From Shewanella saliphila (lineage in GTDB: Bacteria; Pseudomonadota; Gammaproteobacteria; Enterobacterales; Shewanellaceae), in assembly GCF_014648295.1 (NCBI RefSeq), contig NZ_BMQV01000046.1, forward strand, positions 1-34,761: 34,761 nt of DNA. Direction: 5' to 3'. The position numbers and the translations under genes are program-made. Under the pieces are notes generated by a model, which was given only the letters and a program-made list of their open reading frames with translations, made no database searches and was not told the DNA's origin. This document shows, in pieces, positions 9,150-17,750 of this stretch (position 1 is its first letter; each line of letters begins with the position of its first letter).

Positions 9150-9428
9150 ATGTTAGAACAGTACGATGCAGCATTAGAATCTTGGATTGAAGAAAGCGTA
9201 AATAACAGTGACGATGATGCATTGTTTGCTTGTGGTTACTTACAAGGTCATATCGCTGTTGTGTTAGCTGAGTTAGAAGTCGAAGCTGAGCAAGATTTAG
9301 CGGCCCTGGATCAAAAACTACTAGGCTGCTTAGCATTAGCCGATGAAGAATTAAATGCAGACGACTACGCGCTAGTAGAAGCTGCCTGGCAACAATTGCG
9401 TCAACGTATCGTTGCGCAAGCAGCATAA
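9150..9428 (+). CDS. yfcL: YfcL family protein
   Basis: 92 residues, strongly acidic, predicted all-helical. It resembles the YfcL family, a small protein of unknown function found near aroC/prmB in enterobacteria, and the location here matches. The ATG is three bases after the preceding stop, so translation is likely coupled to the NAD-kinase-like gene. No catalytic motif is visible. Confidence 0.8.
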   Translation: MLEQYDAALESWIEESVNNSDDDALFACGYLQGHIAVVLAELEVEAEQDLAALDQKLLGCLALADEELNADDYALVEAAWQQLRQRIVAQAA

Positions 9429-9449
9429 ATAGGAATAAAAATCGGCTTT

Positions 9450-9989
9450 ATGGTCAATTCTTCATCACAAGTGACTATTGGTTTAGTCAACCCCAAAACC
9501 CCGGTTAACGTTGGCGGCATTATGCGCGCTGCGGGCTGTTATGGTGTCGACAGTGTCTGTTATACCGGCAAGCGTTACGAGTTAGCTGCTAAGTCTGGTG
9601 ATGCGCAATATGATGTCGATACCAAAGATGCAGCTAAACGTATTCCGTTAGTGGGGGTTGAGTCATTACTTGAAAGCGTGCCTCAAGGCGCAACCATTGT
9701 ATGTGTTGACTTGGTGGTTGGCGCAACCCCATTGCCATTATTTACTCATCCCGATAATGCATTTTATATCTTCGGCCCTGAAGATGGCACGATTCCGCAG
9801 CAATTAATTGATGCAGCGACTGATGTTGTTTATGTGCCGACGGTAGGTTGTATGAATTTAGCGGCATCAGTCAATGTACTACTTTATGATCGCCTTGCTA
9901 AAATGACCCAAGTTGAAGCAGATGATGAGTTAATTAAACAAAGTCGTGATAATAATAACCGGACTAAAGTGAAGCATTGGTTGAAGTAA
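9450..9989 (+). CDS. SpoU/TrmH-family RNA 2'-O-methyltransferase
   Basis: 179 residues. The three SPOUT motifs are visible: motif 1 around NVGGIMRAAG (20-29), motif 2 FGPEDG (108-113), and motif 3 MNLAASVNVLLYD (135-147), which together form the knotted SAM-binding site. The size is close to the minimal TrmL/TrmH-type enzymes without an N-terminal substrate-binding domain, so a tRNA or rRNA ribose methylase is likely; the target nucleotide cannot be told. The only purine-rich stretch (AGGAA) is about 14 bases before the ATG. It is the last gene of the prmB-aroC run and is followed by a good intrinsic terminator. Confidence 0.88.
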   Translation: MVNSSSQVTIGLVNPKTPVNVGGIMRAAGCYGVDSVCYTGKRYELAAKSGDAQYDVDTKDAAKRIPLVGVESLLESVPQGATIVCVDLVVGATPLPLFTHPDNAFYIFGPEDGTIPQQLIDAATDVVYVPTVGCMNLAASVNVLLYDRLAKMTQVEADDELIKQSRDNNNRTKVKHWLK

Positions 9990-10014
9990 GTTCGCTCAAT
10001 ATCATATTTATTTG

Positions 10015-10048
10015 AAAATGCCGAATGAGAAATCATCTGGCATTTTTT
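10015..10048 (+). terminator. Intrinsic terminator after the TrmH-family gene
   Basis: Stem AAAATGCC / GGCATTTT with a further inner ATGA-GAAA-TCAT hairpin carrying a GNRA-type loop, then T-rich. It ends the prmB-to-methylase run on the plus strand; the remaining ~200 bases to the rhodanese gene show no other feature. Confidence 0.75.
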
Positions 10049-10255
10049 ATGCTTGTTAATTTTAATTATCCAATACCATTCCATGTTAATAAGTCATGAC
10101 TCAGCGATATTTTAAAAGGGCTTAAACAAGGCGCATGACTGAATGAATAATTGTTCTCTTTCGAAGTCATGCTGGTATCAAGCTTTAATCGATTGAATAA
10201 AAGCCTGAAAATAATGTAGTTTAAGCTAACCTCTTATTATTTTGTGGAGCTACCT

Positions 10256-10630
10256 ATGTCATTTCTCAGCCGACTATCCCAATGGCTACCGTTCGGTCAC
10301 GTGCCAGAAATGGATACTAAAAGTGTTTACCAGCATCTTGAAGATAATAAAATTCAAATTGTCGATGTGCGCACAACGCTGGAGTGGGAAAAATCACACA
10401 TTAAAGGGGCGATTAACCTTCCCATTACTCATTTCTCTGCTGATTCTGTTGAAAAACTTCGGCTAAATGCTGACCAGAAAGTCATCGTTATTTGCCTCTC
10501 CGCCCACCGAAGCATTCCGGCCGTTAGAAAACTTAAGCACTATGGTGTTAAAGATGTGTACCAACTTAAAGGTGGAATGTTGAGCTGGTGGAAAGCGAAA
10601 TTGCCGACATTATCAACTCAAGAAAAATAG
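10256..10630 (+). CDS. Rhodanese-like domain protein
   Basis: 124 residues from the ATG at 10256, which has GGAG six bases upstream; the in-frame GTG at 10244 lies upstream of that site and is rejected. It is a single rhodanese domain with the IQIVDVRTTLEWEKSHIKGAINLP beginning split over residues 33-56 and the active-site loop CLSAHRS at 80-86, with C80 as the persulfide-carrying cysteine. Single-domain rhodaneses transfer sulfane sulfur; the acceptor here is unknown. It is followed 16 bases later by the hydrolase gene, which suggests co-transcription. Confidence 0.88.
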   Translation: MSFLSRLSQWLPFGHVPEMDTKSVYQHLEDNKIQIVDVRTTLEWEKSHIKGAINLPITHFSADSVEKLRLNADQKVIVICLSAHRSIPAVRKLKHYGVKDVYQLKGGMLSWWKAKLPTLSTQEK

Positions 10631-10646
10631 AAAAAGGTTCATCAAT

Positions 10647-11342
10647 ATGACGTTACTCTTTTTACATGGCTCGGGCTGTACGCATCTTGTTTGGCAGCAC
10701 CAGCAACAGTTTTTTGAACATAGCATTGCTATTGATTACCCCGGTCACCCAGATGGGCAAACACTGACAACTGTAGATGCGTTAACTCAATGGCTGGTAG
10801 ACTACATTGCGCAGCATCAGTTGGATGACGTGGTATTAGTTGGGCATTCTCTTGGTAGCGCCGTAGCAATGCAACTCGCTATCTCAGCAAAGGCAAAGAT
10901 ACAATTAAAGGCATTAGTGCTCATTGGCGCGGGGGCTCGGCTCAAAGTGATGCCTCAACTATTACAATCACTTTCAACATTGGTCGAGTCAGCACAGCCT
11001 TTTCCAGAGTATTTACTGGCGGCAAATCAAAATGTTGCCGAGCCTCTACAATCACAAATCAACACTTCAATTATCAATAATGGCGTTAGTGTTATGCTGA
11101 CTGATTTCACCATTTGCGATAAATTTGACGTTATTGAGCAACTGCCGCAAATTGATGTCCCCACGTTAATTATTGTGGGCGATGCAGATCAAATGACACC
11201 GATAAAATATGCCACATTTTTACAGCAGCATATCCCCAACGCGCAAATTGCCATTATAGAAGAGGGCTGTCACATGGTCTTTGCTGAACAACCCGATAGG
11301 GTAAATCAATGCATCGAAACTTTTCTTAACACACTTGATTAA
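10647..11342 (+). CDS. Alpha/beta hydrolase
   Basis: 231 residues. The nucleophile elbow GHSLG places the serine at residue 68; the acid is probably D181 in GDADQMTP and the histidine is H209 in GCHMVF. The oxyanion-hole region is LFLHGSG at 4-10. No lid domain of notable size is visible, so a small esterase or related hydrolase is likely. The substrate cannot be told. An AAGG sequence precedes the ATG. The 3' end lies about 75 bases from the last unit of the minus-strand tRNA array, and no terminator is seen between them. Confidence 0.88.
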   Translation: MTLLFLHGSGCTHLVWQHQQQFFEHSIAIDYPGHPDGQTLTTVDALTQWLVDYIAQHQLDDVVLVGHSLGSAVAMQLAISAKAKIQLKALVLIGAGARLKVMPQLLQSLSTLVESAQPFPEYLLAANQNVAEPLQSQINTSIINNGVSVMLTDFTICDKFDVIEQLPQIDVPTLIIVGDADQMTPIKYATFLQQHIPNAQIAIIEEGCHMVFAEQPDRVNQCIETFLNTLD

Positions 11343-11418
11343 GCATGGTCTGACATATGTTGAGTGTATTCATGTAGTTGGATTGTATGCGCGGCGCTGA
11401 TTTTTTGAGCATAGGAAA

Positions 11419-11520
11419 TAGTTGCGGGAGCAGGACTTGATAAAAAAGCTACGACCTTCGCTTTGGCTTATAAAAAAGAGCTTTTTATGAAAAGCTGAGC
11501 CCGACGAGCTACCAACTGCT
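11419..11520 (-). pseudogene. Interrupted, 5'-truncated tRNA-fMet, unit 12 (last of array)
   Basis: Both inserts are present, with a ~36-base anticodon-loop insert that contains a perfect hairpin AGCTTTT-CATA-AAAAGCT in transcript sense. The 5' acceptor strand is lost and the encoded 3' end reads CTA in place of CCA. No terminator is visible downstream on the minus strand. Confidence 0.85.
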
Positions 11521-11588
11521 TTGGTATTGATTTGATAGTATTGGAGTTTTGATAATTATTTTGAATTGAATATAAGGCATTTTCAAAA

Positions 11589-11678
11589 TGGTTGCGGGAG
11601 CAGGACTTGAACCTACGACCTTCGACTCTTGTTTATGAAAAGCTGAGCCCGATAAGCTACCAACTGCTCCATCCCGCG
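11589..11678 (-). pseudogene. Interrupted tRNA-fMet, unit 11
   Basis: 90 bases. The T arm and both acceptor strands are intact; the only large change is the +14 anticodon-loop insert, plus CGATAAGC for CGACGAGC at the base of the D/anticodon region. The least damaged of the interrupted units, and the insert keeps CATAA. Confidence 0.88.
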
Positions 11679-11725
11679 ACTGATTTTGATTACGTTTATT
11701 TGTATTTTTTTAAAGTTTAAGAAAA

Positions 11726-11832
11726 TGGTTGCGGGAGCAGGATTTGATAAAAAGAAAGAGCAACGACCTTCGCTTTGGCTTATAAAGAAGAGCTGTTTAT
11801 AAAAAGCTGAGCCCGACTAGCTATCAACTGCT
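11726..11832 (-). pseudogene. Interrupted, 5'-truncated tRNA-fMet, unit 10
   Basis: The most expanded unit along with unit 12. The T-arm insert is longer (contains AAAAAGAAAGAGC on the plus strand), and the anticodon-loop insert is about 36 bases. The 5' acceptor strand is lost as in units 7, 9 and 12. Confidence 0.85.
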
Positions 11833-11914
11833 TTGGTATTGATTTGATAGTATTGGAGTTTTGATAATTATTTTGAATTGAATATAGGGAGTTAAATATA
11901 AGGCATTTTCAAAA

Positions 11915-11994
11915 TGGTTGCGGGAGCAGGACTTGAACCTACGACCTTCGACGATTGTTTATGAAAAGCTGAGCCCGACGAGCTACCAACTGCT
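11915..11994 (-). pseudogene. Interrupted, 5'-truncated tRNA-fMet, unit 9
   Basis: The T arm is intact and only the anticodon-loop insert (same as unit 8, keeping CATAA) is present. The 5' acceptor strand is replaced by TTTGGTATT-type spacer sequence. Confidence 0.86.
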
Positions 11995-12095
11995 TTGGTA
12001 TTAGCCTGATAATAATGGAGTTTTGATATTTAATTGGAATTAATTATGAAGGTTTGAATTGAATATAGGGAATTAAGTATAAGGACTTTTCAAAA

Positions 12096-12190
12096 TGGTT
12101 GCGGGAGCAGGACTTGATAAAAAGCTACGACCTTCGACGATTGTTTATGAAAAGCTGAGCCCGACAAGCTACCAACTGCTCCATCCCGCG
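12096..12190 (-). pseudogene. Interrupted tRNA-fMet, unit 8
   Basis: 95 bases. Acceptor ends are intact and the D arm is almost intact, but the anticodon loop has the longer insert AGCTTTTCATAAACAATCGT (transcript sense) and the T arm has CTTTTTATC in place of the normal loop. CAT is still present inside the insert. Confidence 0.88.
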
Positions 12191-12236
12191 ACTGATTTTG
12201 ATTACGTTTATTTGTATTTTCTTAAGTTTAAGAAAA

Positions 12237-12320
12237 TGGTTGCGGAGCAGGACTTAATAAAAAAGCTACGACCTTCGGCTTTGTTTATAAAAAGCTGAGC
12301 CCGACGAGCTACCAAGTGCT
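12237..12320 (-). pseudogene. Interrupted, 5'-truncated tRNA-fMet, unit 7
   Basis: Carries both inserts and one G deletion in the 3' acceptor strand (plus strand TTGCGGAGC). The 5' acceptor strand is missing: homology stops at AAGTGCT, after which unrelated A/T-rich spacer follows. Confidence 0.85.
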
Positions 12321-12415
12321 TTATTCACAATAAGATTTTATTAAAATTTTGGTGTTTAATTTACATTGAATATGAAGATTTGAATTGGATATAGGAGAGT
12401 CAATATTTTTCAAAA

Positions 12416-12491
<76 letters not shown>

Positions 12492-12536
12492 ACTGATTTT
12501 GATTACGTTTGTCTATATTCTTTTTGAACAAAAAAA

Positions 12537-12632
12537 TGGTTGCGGGAGCAGGACTTGATAAAAAAGCTACGACCTTCGACTCTTGTTTATAAAAAGCTGA
12601 GCCCGACGTTCTATCAATTGTTCTATTCCGCG
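12537..12632 (-). pseudogene. Interrupted tRNA-fMet, unit 5
   Basis: 96 bases, identical to unit 3 including the following spacer, with unit 4 between them. This pattern points to duplication of a two-unit (282-base) segment. Confidence 0.9.
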
Positions 12633-12677
12633 TCTGATAAACGCTGCCAATTATTTTAATTCTATTGACCAAAGAAT

Positions 12678-12773
12678 TGGTTGCGGGAGCAGGACTTGAT
12701 AAAAAAGCTACGACCTTCGACTCTTGTTTATAAAAAGCTGAGCCCGACTATCTATCAATTGTTCTATTCCACG
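12678..12773 (-). pseudogene. Interrupted tRNA-fMet, unit 4
   Basis: 96 bases with the same two inserts as units 3 and 5, but it differs from them in the D arm and acceptor 5' strand (TATCTATC and CCACG in plus-strand sense) and in several spacer bases. It cannot form a tRNA fold. Confidence 0.9.
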
Positions 12774-12818
12774 TCCGATAAACGCTATCAATTATTTTAA
12801 TTCTATTGACTAAAGAAT

Positions 12819-12914
12819 TGGTTGCGGGAGCAGGACTTGATAAAAAAGCTACGACCTTCGACTCTTGTTTATAAAAAGCTGAGCCCGACGTTCTATCAAT
12901 TGTTCTATTCCGCG
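12819..12914 (-). pseudogene. Interrupted tRNA-fMet, unit 3
   Basis: 96 bases. Relative to unit 1 it carries a +14 anticodon-loop replacement (AGCTTTTTATAAACAAGAGT in transcript sense) and a +6 T-arm insert containing CTTTTTTAT. The D stem is lost (GAAC facing GAAC) and A replaces a G in the acceptor. Encoded CCA is retained. The unit and its spacer (141 bases) are identical to unit 5 plus spacer. Confidence 0.9.
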
Positions 12915-12959
12915 TCTGATAAACGCTGCCAATTATTTTAATTCTATTGACCAAAGAAT

Positions 12960-13035
<76 letters not shown>

Positions 13036-13080
13036 TCCGATAAACGCTGTCAATTATTTTAATTCTATTGACTAAAGAAT

Positions 13081-13156
<76 letters not shown>

Positions 13157-13233
13157 TCCGATAAACGCTGCTTCGTTGAGTTTAAGCTACATGCCTGTTG
13201 GCGTGTTTACTTGTCTGCTTCAAAGCGGGGCGA

Positions 13234-13262
13234 ACTATAGCGATCCCTCTTAAAGTTTGCAA
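13234..13262 (-). promoter_or_regulatory. Stable-RNA-type promoter of the tRNA-fMet array
   Basis: On the minus strand: -35 TTGCAA (13257-13262), exactly 17 bases, -10 TATAGT (13234-13239), then a G/C-rich discriminator (TCGCCCCGC) typical of growth-rate and stringently controlled tRNA/rRNA promoters. It lies about 75 bases upstream of unit 1 and is the only strong promoter seen for the array. Confidence 0.75.
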
Positions 13263-13381
13263 GCAAAATCTAATTAAACTTATTTGTTTGCTGGTTAATT
13301 AATCGCTCTTTTGTCTAAATTGCAGATATTGATCATTTAACTGGCAAATTGCGGAATTTATAGTCTCATTTCGATAAGTCG

Positions 13382-13410
13382 TTGGGGATATGTGTTTGAA
13401 CAGGTATAAT
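13382..13410 (+). promoter_or_regulatory. Putative promoter of rlmKL
   Basis: TTGGGG (13382-13387), 17-base spacer and a perfect -10 TATAAT (13405-13410), 38 bases before the rlmKL ATG. The 290 bases between the array and rlmKL hold this and the divergent array promoter. Confidence 0.6.
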
Positions 13411-13448
13411 GCTGCACTGAATTTTGTGTAACGATGACTGACTAATAC

Positions 13449-15584
13449 ATGTTTAATTTTTTTGCTGCAGCCCCTAAGGGTTTTGAATATAGCCTAGCCT
13501 CTGAATTGAAAGATTTTGGCGCTACCGATGTTAAAGAAAGCGTTGCCGGTGTGTACTTTTCTGCACCGCTTGAACTGGCATATCGGATCACTCTCTGGAC
13601 CCGCTTAGCGAGCCGTATCGTATTAGTTATTTATAAAGGTGCTTGTGAATCTGCCGAGCAACTTTATAACGCTGCTTATTGTATTGATTGGCCTTCGCAC
13701 TTTTCGAATAAAAAAACCTTCAGTATCGACTTCCACGGTACTGGCGGATTTATCAATAACACCCAGTTTGGCGCGTTAAAAATCAAAGACGCGGTCGTAG
13801 ACCGTTTTCGTGATGACGGTTCAAGTCGCCCTGATGTTGAGCGTGTAAACCCTGACTTTAAAATTGATGCGCATTTTCGTAATGGCCAATTAACCATTTC
13901 GATGAACTTTTCTGGGGCATCGTTACATCAGCGTGGTTATCGTTCAACAACAGGTGAAGCACCGTTAAAAGAAAACCTTGCAGCCAATATGTTAGTGCGC
14001 AGTGGTTGGCAAGCTAATCAAACCACCATCCTCGACCCATTTTGTGGTAGCGGCACCGTATTAATTGAAGCAGCATTAATGGCTGCCGATATTGCCCCAG
14101 GTTTAAAGCGTGAAAAGTTTGGCTTTGAAAACTGGCAAAGTCACAACAAAGTGATGTGGCAAACCGTATTTGATGAAGCTCAAGCCCGAGCTACATTAGG
14201 TAAAACTCGTTGTAAGATTAAGTTTTATGGTTCTGATATCGAAGCGCACCTTGTTTCAATTGCAAAACGTAATGCCGAAAATGCAGGCGTGGCAGACCTG
14301 ATTGAGTTTACCGTTTCTGATGCATTAGATGTTTCACCGCCTGTAAGCGAAGGTTTTTTAATTTCAAACCCGCCATACGGTGAGCGTCTAGGTAATGTGA
14401 CTGAGCTTTTACAGCTTTATTACCAATTAGGTGACAAGTTTAAAAAAGAGTTTGGCGGTTGGAAAATTGCCATGCTGTGTAGCGACATTGAATTATTATC
14501 GTCGCTCAAGCTTAAAGCTGACAAACAAATGAAAATGTTTAACGGTGCATTAGAGTGTGCTTTTAACATTTACACATTACATGCTAAAAGCACTCGTCGT
14601 GAAGCCGTTGTGCTTCCTGACGGTGTTGATATTGCCGACATTGCTCCAGCGTTTGCAAACCGCATTAAAAAGAACGTAAAACAACTTGAAAAATGGGCTA
14701 AAAAAGAACGTATCGACAGCTACCGTTTGTATGATGCAGACTTGCCAGAATATAACGTGGCCATCGATAAATATGTTGATTACGTGGTCATTCAAGAATA
14801 TTCAGCGCCAGCCACCATCCCTGAGGCTGTTACCAAGCGCCGCATCAGCGACGTGTTATTGGCATTGCCAAGTGCATTAGGTATTCATCCTGATCGCGTG
14901 ACGCTAAAAACCCGCGAACGTCAAAAAGGCACAAGCCAATATCAAAAATTAGATGAGCGTAAAGTAGAAGTCATCACCGAAGAATACGGTGCCAAATTTA
15001 AGCTTAACTTAACCGGTTATTTAGACACCGGGCTGTTTTTAGATCACCGTGTAACGCGAAAGCTCGTGGGCGACAAATCTAAAGGTAAACGCGTACTTAA
15101 TTTATTTGCTTATACGGGCTCCGCGTCTGTGCATGCGGCAATTGGTGGTGCAAAGTCAGTTACCACTATCGACATGTCAAATACCTACATTAACTGGGCC
15201 AAAGAAAACTTTGCGCTAAATGGTTTGTCAGGTGCTAAGTATGACTTTATCCAGGCCGATTGTTTACAGTGGATAAAAGATAATAGCCATCAGCAATTTG
15301 ATTTGATTTTTATTGATCCACCGACATTCTCAAACTCAAAACGCATGGAAGACAGCTGGGATGTACAGCGCGACCACGCTGAAATGTTGTCTGGGTTAAT
15401 TAAGCTGCTTGCTCCAAACGGTGAGTTAGTTTTTTCTAACAATAAACGTAAGTTTAAAATGGACATTGACGCGCTTAATCAAGCAGGGGTAGATGTCACT
15501 AACATTGACCATTTATGTTTACCACTCGATTACAAGCGCAACCCGCATATTCATAATGTGTGGTTACTGACCCATGCCAAGTAG
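13449..15584 (+). CDS. rlmL: Bifunctional 23S rRNA methyltransferase RlmKL
   Basis: 711 residues, the size of the fused enzyme (E. coli RlmL/YcbY, 702). Order: N-terminal THUMP RNA-binding region (~45-155), RlmL methyltransferase with DPFCGSGT at 196-203 and SNPPYGERLG (~residue 308), then the RlmK half with NLFAYTGSASVHAA and IDPPTFSNSKRM. RlmL makes m2G2445 and RlmK m7G2069 in 23S rRNA helix 74 in E. coli. Its 3' end overlaps the next gene by 11 bases. It heads the rlmKL-grx-uup operon, an order also conserved in other gammaproteobacteria. Confidence 0.95.
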   Translation: MFNFFAAAPKGFEYSLASELKDFGATDVKESVAGVYFSAPLELAYRITLWTRLASRIVLVIYKGACESAEQLYNAAYCIDWPSHFSNKKTFSIDFHGTGGFINNTQFGALKIKDAVVDRFRDDGSSRPDVERVNPDFKIDAHFRNGQLTISMNFSGASLHQRGYRSTTGEAPLKENLAANMLVRSGWQANQTTILDPFCGSGTVLIEAALMAADIAPGLKREKFGFENWQSHNKVMWQTVFDEAQARATLGKTRCKIKFYGSDIEAHLVSIAKRNAENAGVADLIEFTVSDALDVSPPVSEGFLISNPPYGERLGNVTELLQLYYQLGDKFKKEFGGWKIAMLCSDIELLSSLKLKADKQMKMFNGALECAFNIYTLHAKSTRREAVVLPDGVDIADIAPAFANRIKKNVKQLEKWAKKERIDSYRLYDADLPEYNVAIDKYVDYVVIQEYSAPATIPEAVTKRRISDVLLALPSALGIHPDRVTLKTRERQKGTSQYQKLDERKVEVITEEYGAKFKLNLTGYLDTGLFLDHRVTRKLVGDKSKGKRVLNLFAYTGSASVHAAIGGAKSVTTIDMSNTYINWAKENFALNGLSGAKYDFIQADCLQWIKDNSHQQFDLIFIDPPTFSNSKRMEDSWDVQRDHAEMLSGLIKLLAPNGELVFSNNKRKFKMDIDALNQAGVDVTNIDHLCLPLDYKRNPHIHNVWLLTHAK

Positions 15585-15807
15585 TATTGTGCCTTATATT
15601 TTGTATCACACAGAGGGTTGCCATCTGTGTGAAATAGCCCAATCACTTATCGAACAAACTGATATTAAGTATCAACACGTCGACATCTGTGATGGCGCAA
15701 GCTTAGCTGAGCGTTATGGCATTAGCATTCCTGTGTTAGTGCAAGATGACCGTGAATTATTTTGGCCTTTTGATGCCACACAATTACAAGAGTTTATAGG
15801 AGTTTAG
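15574..15807 (+). CDS. Glutaredoxin family protein (DUF836-like)
   Basis: 77 residues. A thioredoxin-fold beginning (YILYHTEGCHLCEIA) has the CxxC pair at C16 and C19, and the cis-proline is in SIPVLVQD. The size and motif match the short glutaredoxin-like (DUF836) proteins commonly encoded between rlmKL and uup. The partner is unknown. It overlaps rlmKL by 11 bases and is followed one base later by uup, so translation is likely coupled. Confidence 0.88.
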   Translation: MPSSIVPYILYHTEGCHLCEIAQSLIEQTDIKYQHVDICDGASLAERYGISIPVLVQDDRELFWPFDATQLQEFIGV

Positions 15808-15808
15808 A

Positions 15809-17725
15809 TTGAGTCTGGTTCGGATAAATAATGGCTCATTAGCCTACGGTTACACTCCTTTGCTGCACAATGCAGATTTTACTATTGAGCCCGGCGAGCG
15901 CGTTTGTATTGTTGGTCGCAATGGTGCGGGTAAATCTAGCCTAATGAAAGTGTTATCAGGTGATGTATTACTCGATGATGGCGAATTTAACATTGCCAAC
16001 GATGTCAACGTTAGCCGTTTACAACAAGACCCTCCAAAAGCAGAAACAGGCTCGGTATATTCTTATATTGCTGCAGGTTTAAAAGAAATTGGTGAAGCAT
16101 TAGAGAAGTACCATCAGTTATCGCACGATGTGGCCGACGCTAATCCCGACGACATGGAGCGCATGCTTAACCAAATGCAGCGTATTCAGGAAGTGTTAGA
16201 CCACAACAATGGTTGGCAACTAGATTCGCGCATCATCCAAAACTGCCAATTATTGGGGCTAGATCCAGACAAACCATTAAATGAATTATCGGGTGGTTGG
16301 CAACGTAAAGTAGCCTTGGCGCGTGCTTTAGTGGTTGAGCCTGATCTATTACTACTCGACGAACCAACCAACCACTTAGACATTGATACCATCGAATGGT
16401 TAGAGCAATTTTTATTAAACTTTAAAGGCGCCATCGTATTTGTCAGTCACGACCGTGGCTTTATTCAACGTATGGCAACGCGCATTGTTGACTTAGACCG
16501 TGGCGTTGTTACCTCATGGCCTGGTAGTTATCAAGCTTATTTAGATGGTAAGCAAGAGTGGTTACGTGTCGAAGCTGAGAAAAATGCCCACTTTGATAAA
16601 AAGCTCGCAGAAGAAGAAACCTGGATCCGCCAGGGTGTTAAAGCACGACGTACCCGTAACGAAGGCCGCGTAAGAGCCTTAAAGGCATTACGAGCTGAAC
16701 GTGGAGAGCGACTCAATCGACAGGGCAATGCCAAAATGGCCGTGTCTGATACCGAGCGTTCAGGTAAGTTGGTCTTTGATGTTAAAAACGTTAATTACAA
16801 CCTGCCAGATAAAGACTTAGTTAAAAACTTCAATACCACCGTTATGCGCGGTGACCGTATTGCATTAATTGGTCCTAATGGTTGTGGTAAGTCGACCTTA
16901 ATTAAATTATTGATTGAAAAGCTACAACCGCAATCAGGTGAAATCAAAGTCGGTACCAAATTAGAAGTGGCTTACTTTGACCAATATCGTGAAGCGCTCG
17001 ACCCTGAAAAAACCGTTGAAGAAAACGTCGGTGAAGGCAAAAGCACCGTGACGATTAATGGTCAAGACCGCCATATTTTAAGTTACTTACAAGATTTCTT
17101 GTTTTCGCCTATGCGTGCCCGCACACCGGTTAAAGCGCTTTCTGGTGGAGAAAAGAACCGATTATTGCTCGCAAGGTTGTTATTACGTCCTGCAAACTTG
17201 ATTATTCTCGACGAACCAACAAACGACCTTGATATTGAGACCTTAGAGTTGTTAGAGTCTCTGCTCACTGATTTCGAAGGTACTTTATTGATTGTCAGTC
17301 ACGACAGAGCATTTATTGATAATACCGTCACCAGTAGCTGGTGGTTTGCAGGTAATGGTCATTGGTCTGAATATGTAGGTGGTTACCAGGATGCGATTTC
17401 TCAGGGTGCTAAATTTTATTCTGAGGAACCAGTTGCAACTAATGTTGTCCAACCGAAACCAGTAGTAGAAACAAAGCCTGTAAAAGCACCTGAAAAGGCT
17501 GCCAAAAAACTCTCTTATAAATTACAAAAAGAGTTAGAAGCACTTCCAAGCCAAATGGAAAAGCTTGAACAAGAGATAGAAACATTACAGCAAACGGTAA
17601 GCAGTGCTGATTTTTACAATCAACCAACTGATACGGTTAATAAAGCTCTGCAAACATTAGCAGAGAAAGAACAGAATTTAGAGCTGTGCTTCCAACGCTG
17701 GGAAGAACTAGAGTCAATGAAGTAA
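15809..17725 (+). CDS. uup: ABC-F family ATPase Uup
   Basis: 638 residues, cytoplasmic, no membrane segments. It has two ATP-binding cassettes: the first with Walker A GRNGAGKSS (36-44), signature LSGGW and Walker B LLLLDEPTNHLD; the second with GPNGCGKST, LSGGE and LIILDEPTNDLD. Between them is the basic linker typical of ABC-F translation factors, and the C-terminal ~90 residues form a coiled coil (from about LSYKLQKELEALP) that binds DNA in E. coli Uup. Uup limits precise transposon excision and acts on ribosomes and branched DNA. The start is TTG at 15809, with TAGGAG ending six bases upstream. Confidence 0.95.
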   Translation: MSLVRINNGSLAYGYTPLLHNADFTIEPGERVCIVGRNGAGKSSLMKVLSGDVLLDDGEFNIANDVNVSRLQQDPPKAETGSVYSYIAAGLKEIGEALEKYHQLSHDVADANPDDMERMLNQMQRIQEVLDHNNGWQLDSRIIQNCQLLGLDPDKPLNELSGGWQRKVALARALVVEPDLLLLDEPTNHLDIDTIEWLEQFLLNFKGAIVFVSHDRGFIQRMATRIVDLDRGVVTSWPGSYQAYLDGKQEWLRVEAEKNAHFDKKLAEEETWIRQGVKARRTRNEGRVRALKALRAERGERLNRQGNAKMAVSDTERSGKLVFDVKNVNYNLPDKDLVKNFNTTVMRGDRIALIGPNGCGKSTLIKLLIEKLQPQSGEIKVGTKLEVAYFDQYREALDPEKTVEENVGEGKSTVTINGQDRHILSYLQDFLFSPMRARTPVKALSGGEKNRLLLARLLLRPANLIILDEPTNDLDIETLELLESLLTDFEGTLLIVSHDRAFIDNTVTSSWWFAGNGHWSEYVGGYQDAISQGAKFYSEEPVATNVVQPKPVVETKPVKAPEKAAKKLSYKLQKELEALPSQMEKLEQEIETLQQTVSSADFYNQPTDTVNKALQTLAEKEQNLELCFQRWEELESMK

Positions 17726-17750
17726 AGCATAATAAAACAGGAATGGTTAC

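Noticed and set aside
11343..11418. Terminator for the array or the hydrolase (GCGCGGCGC followed by TTTTTT)
   Set aside because: The G/C stretch cannot form a stem with a usable loop, so it is not called.
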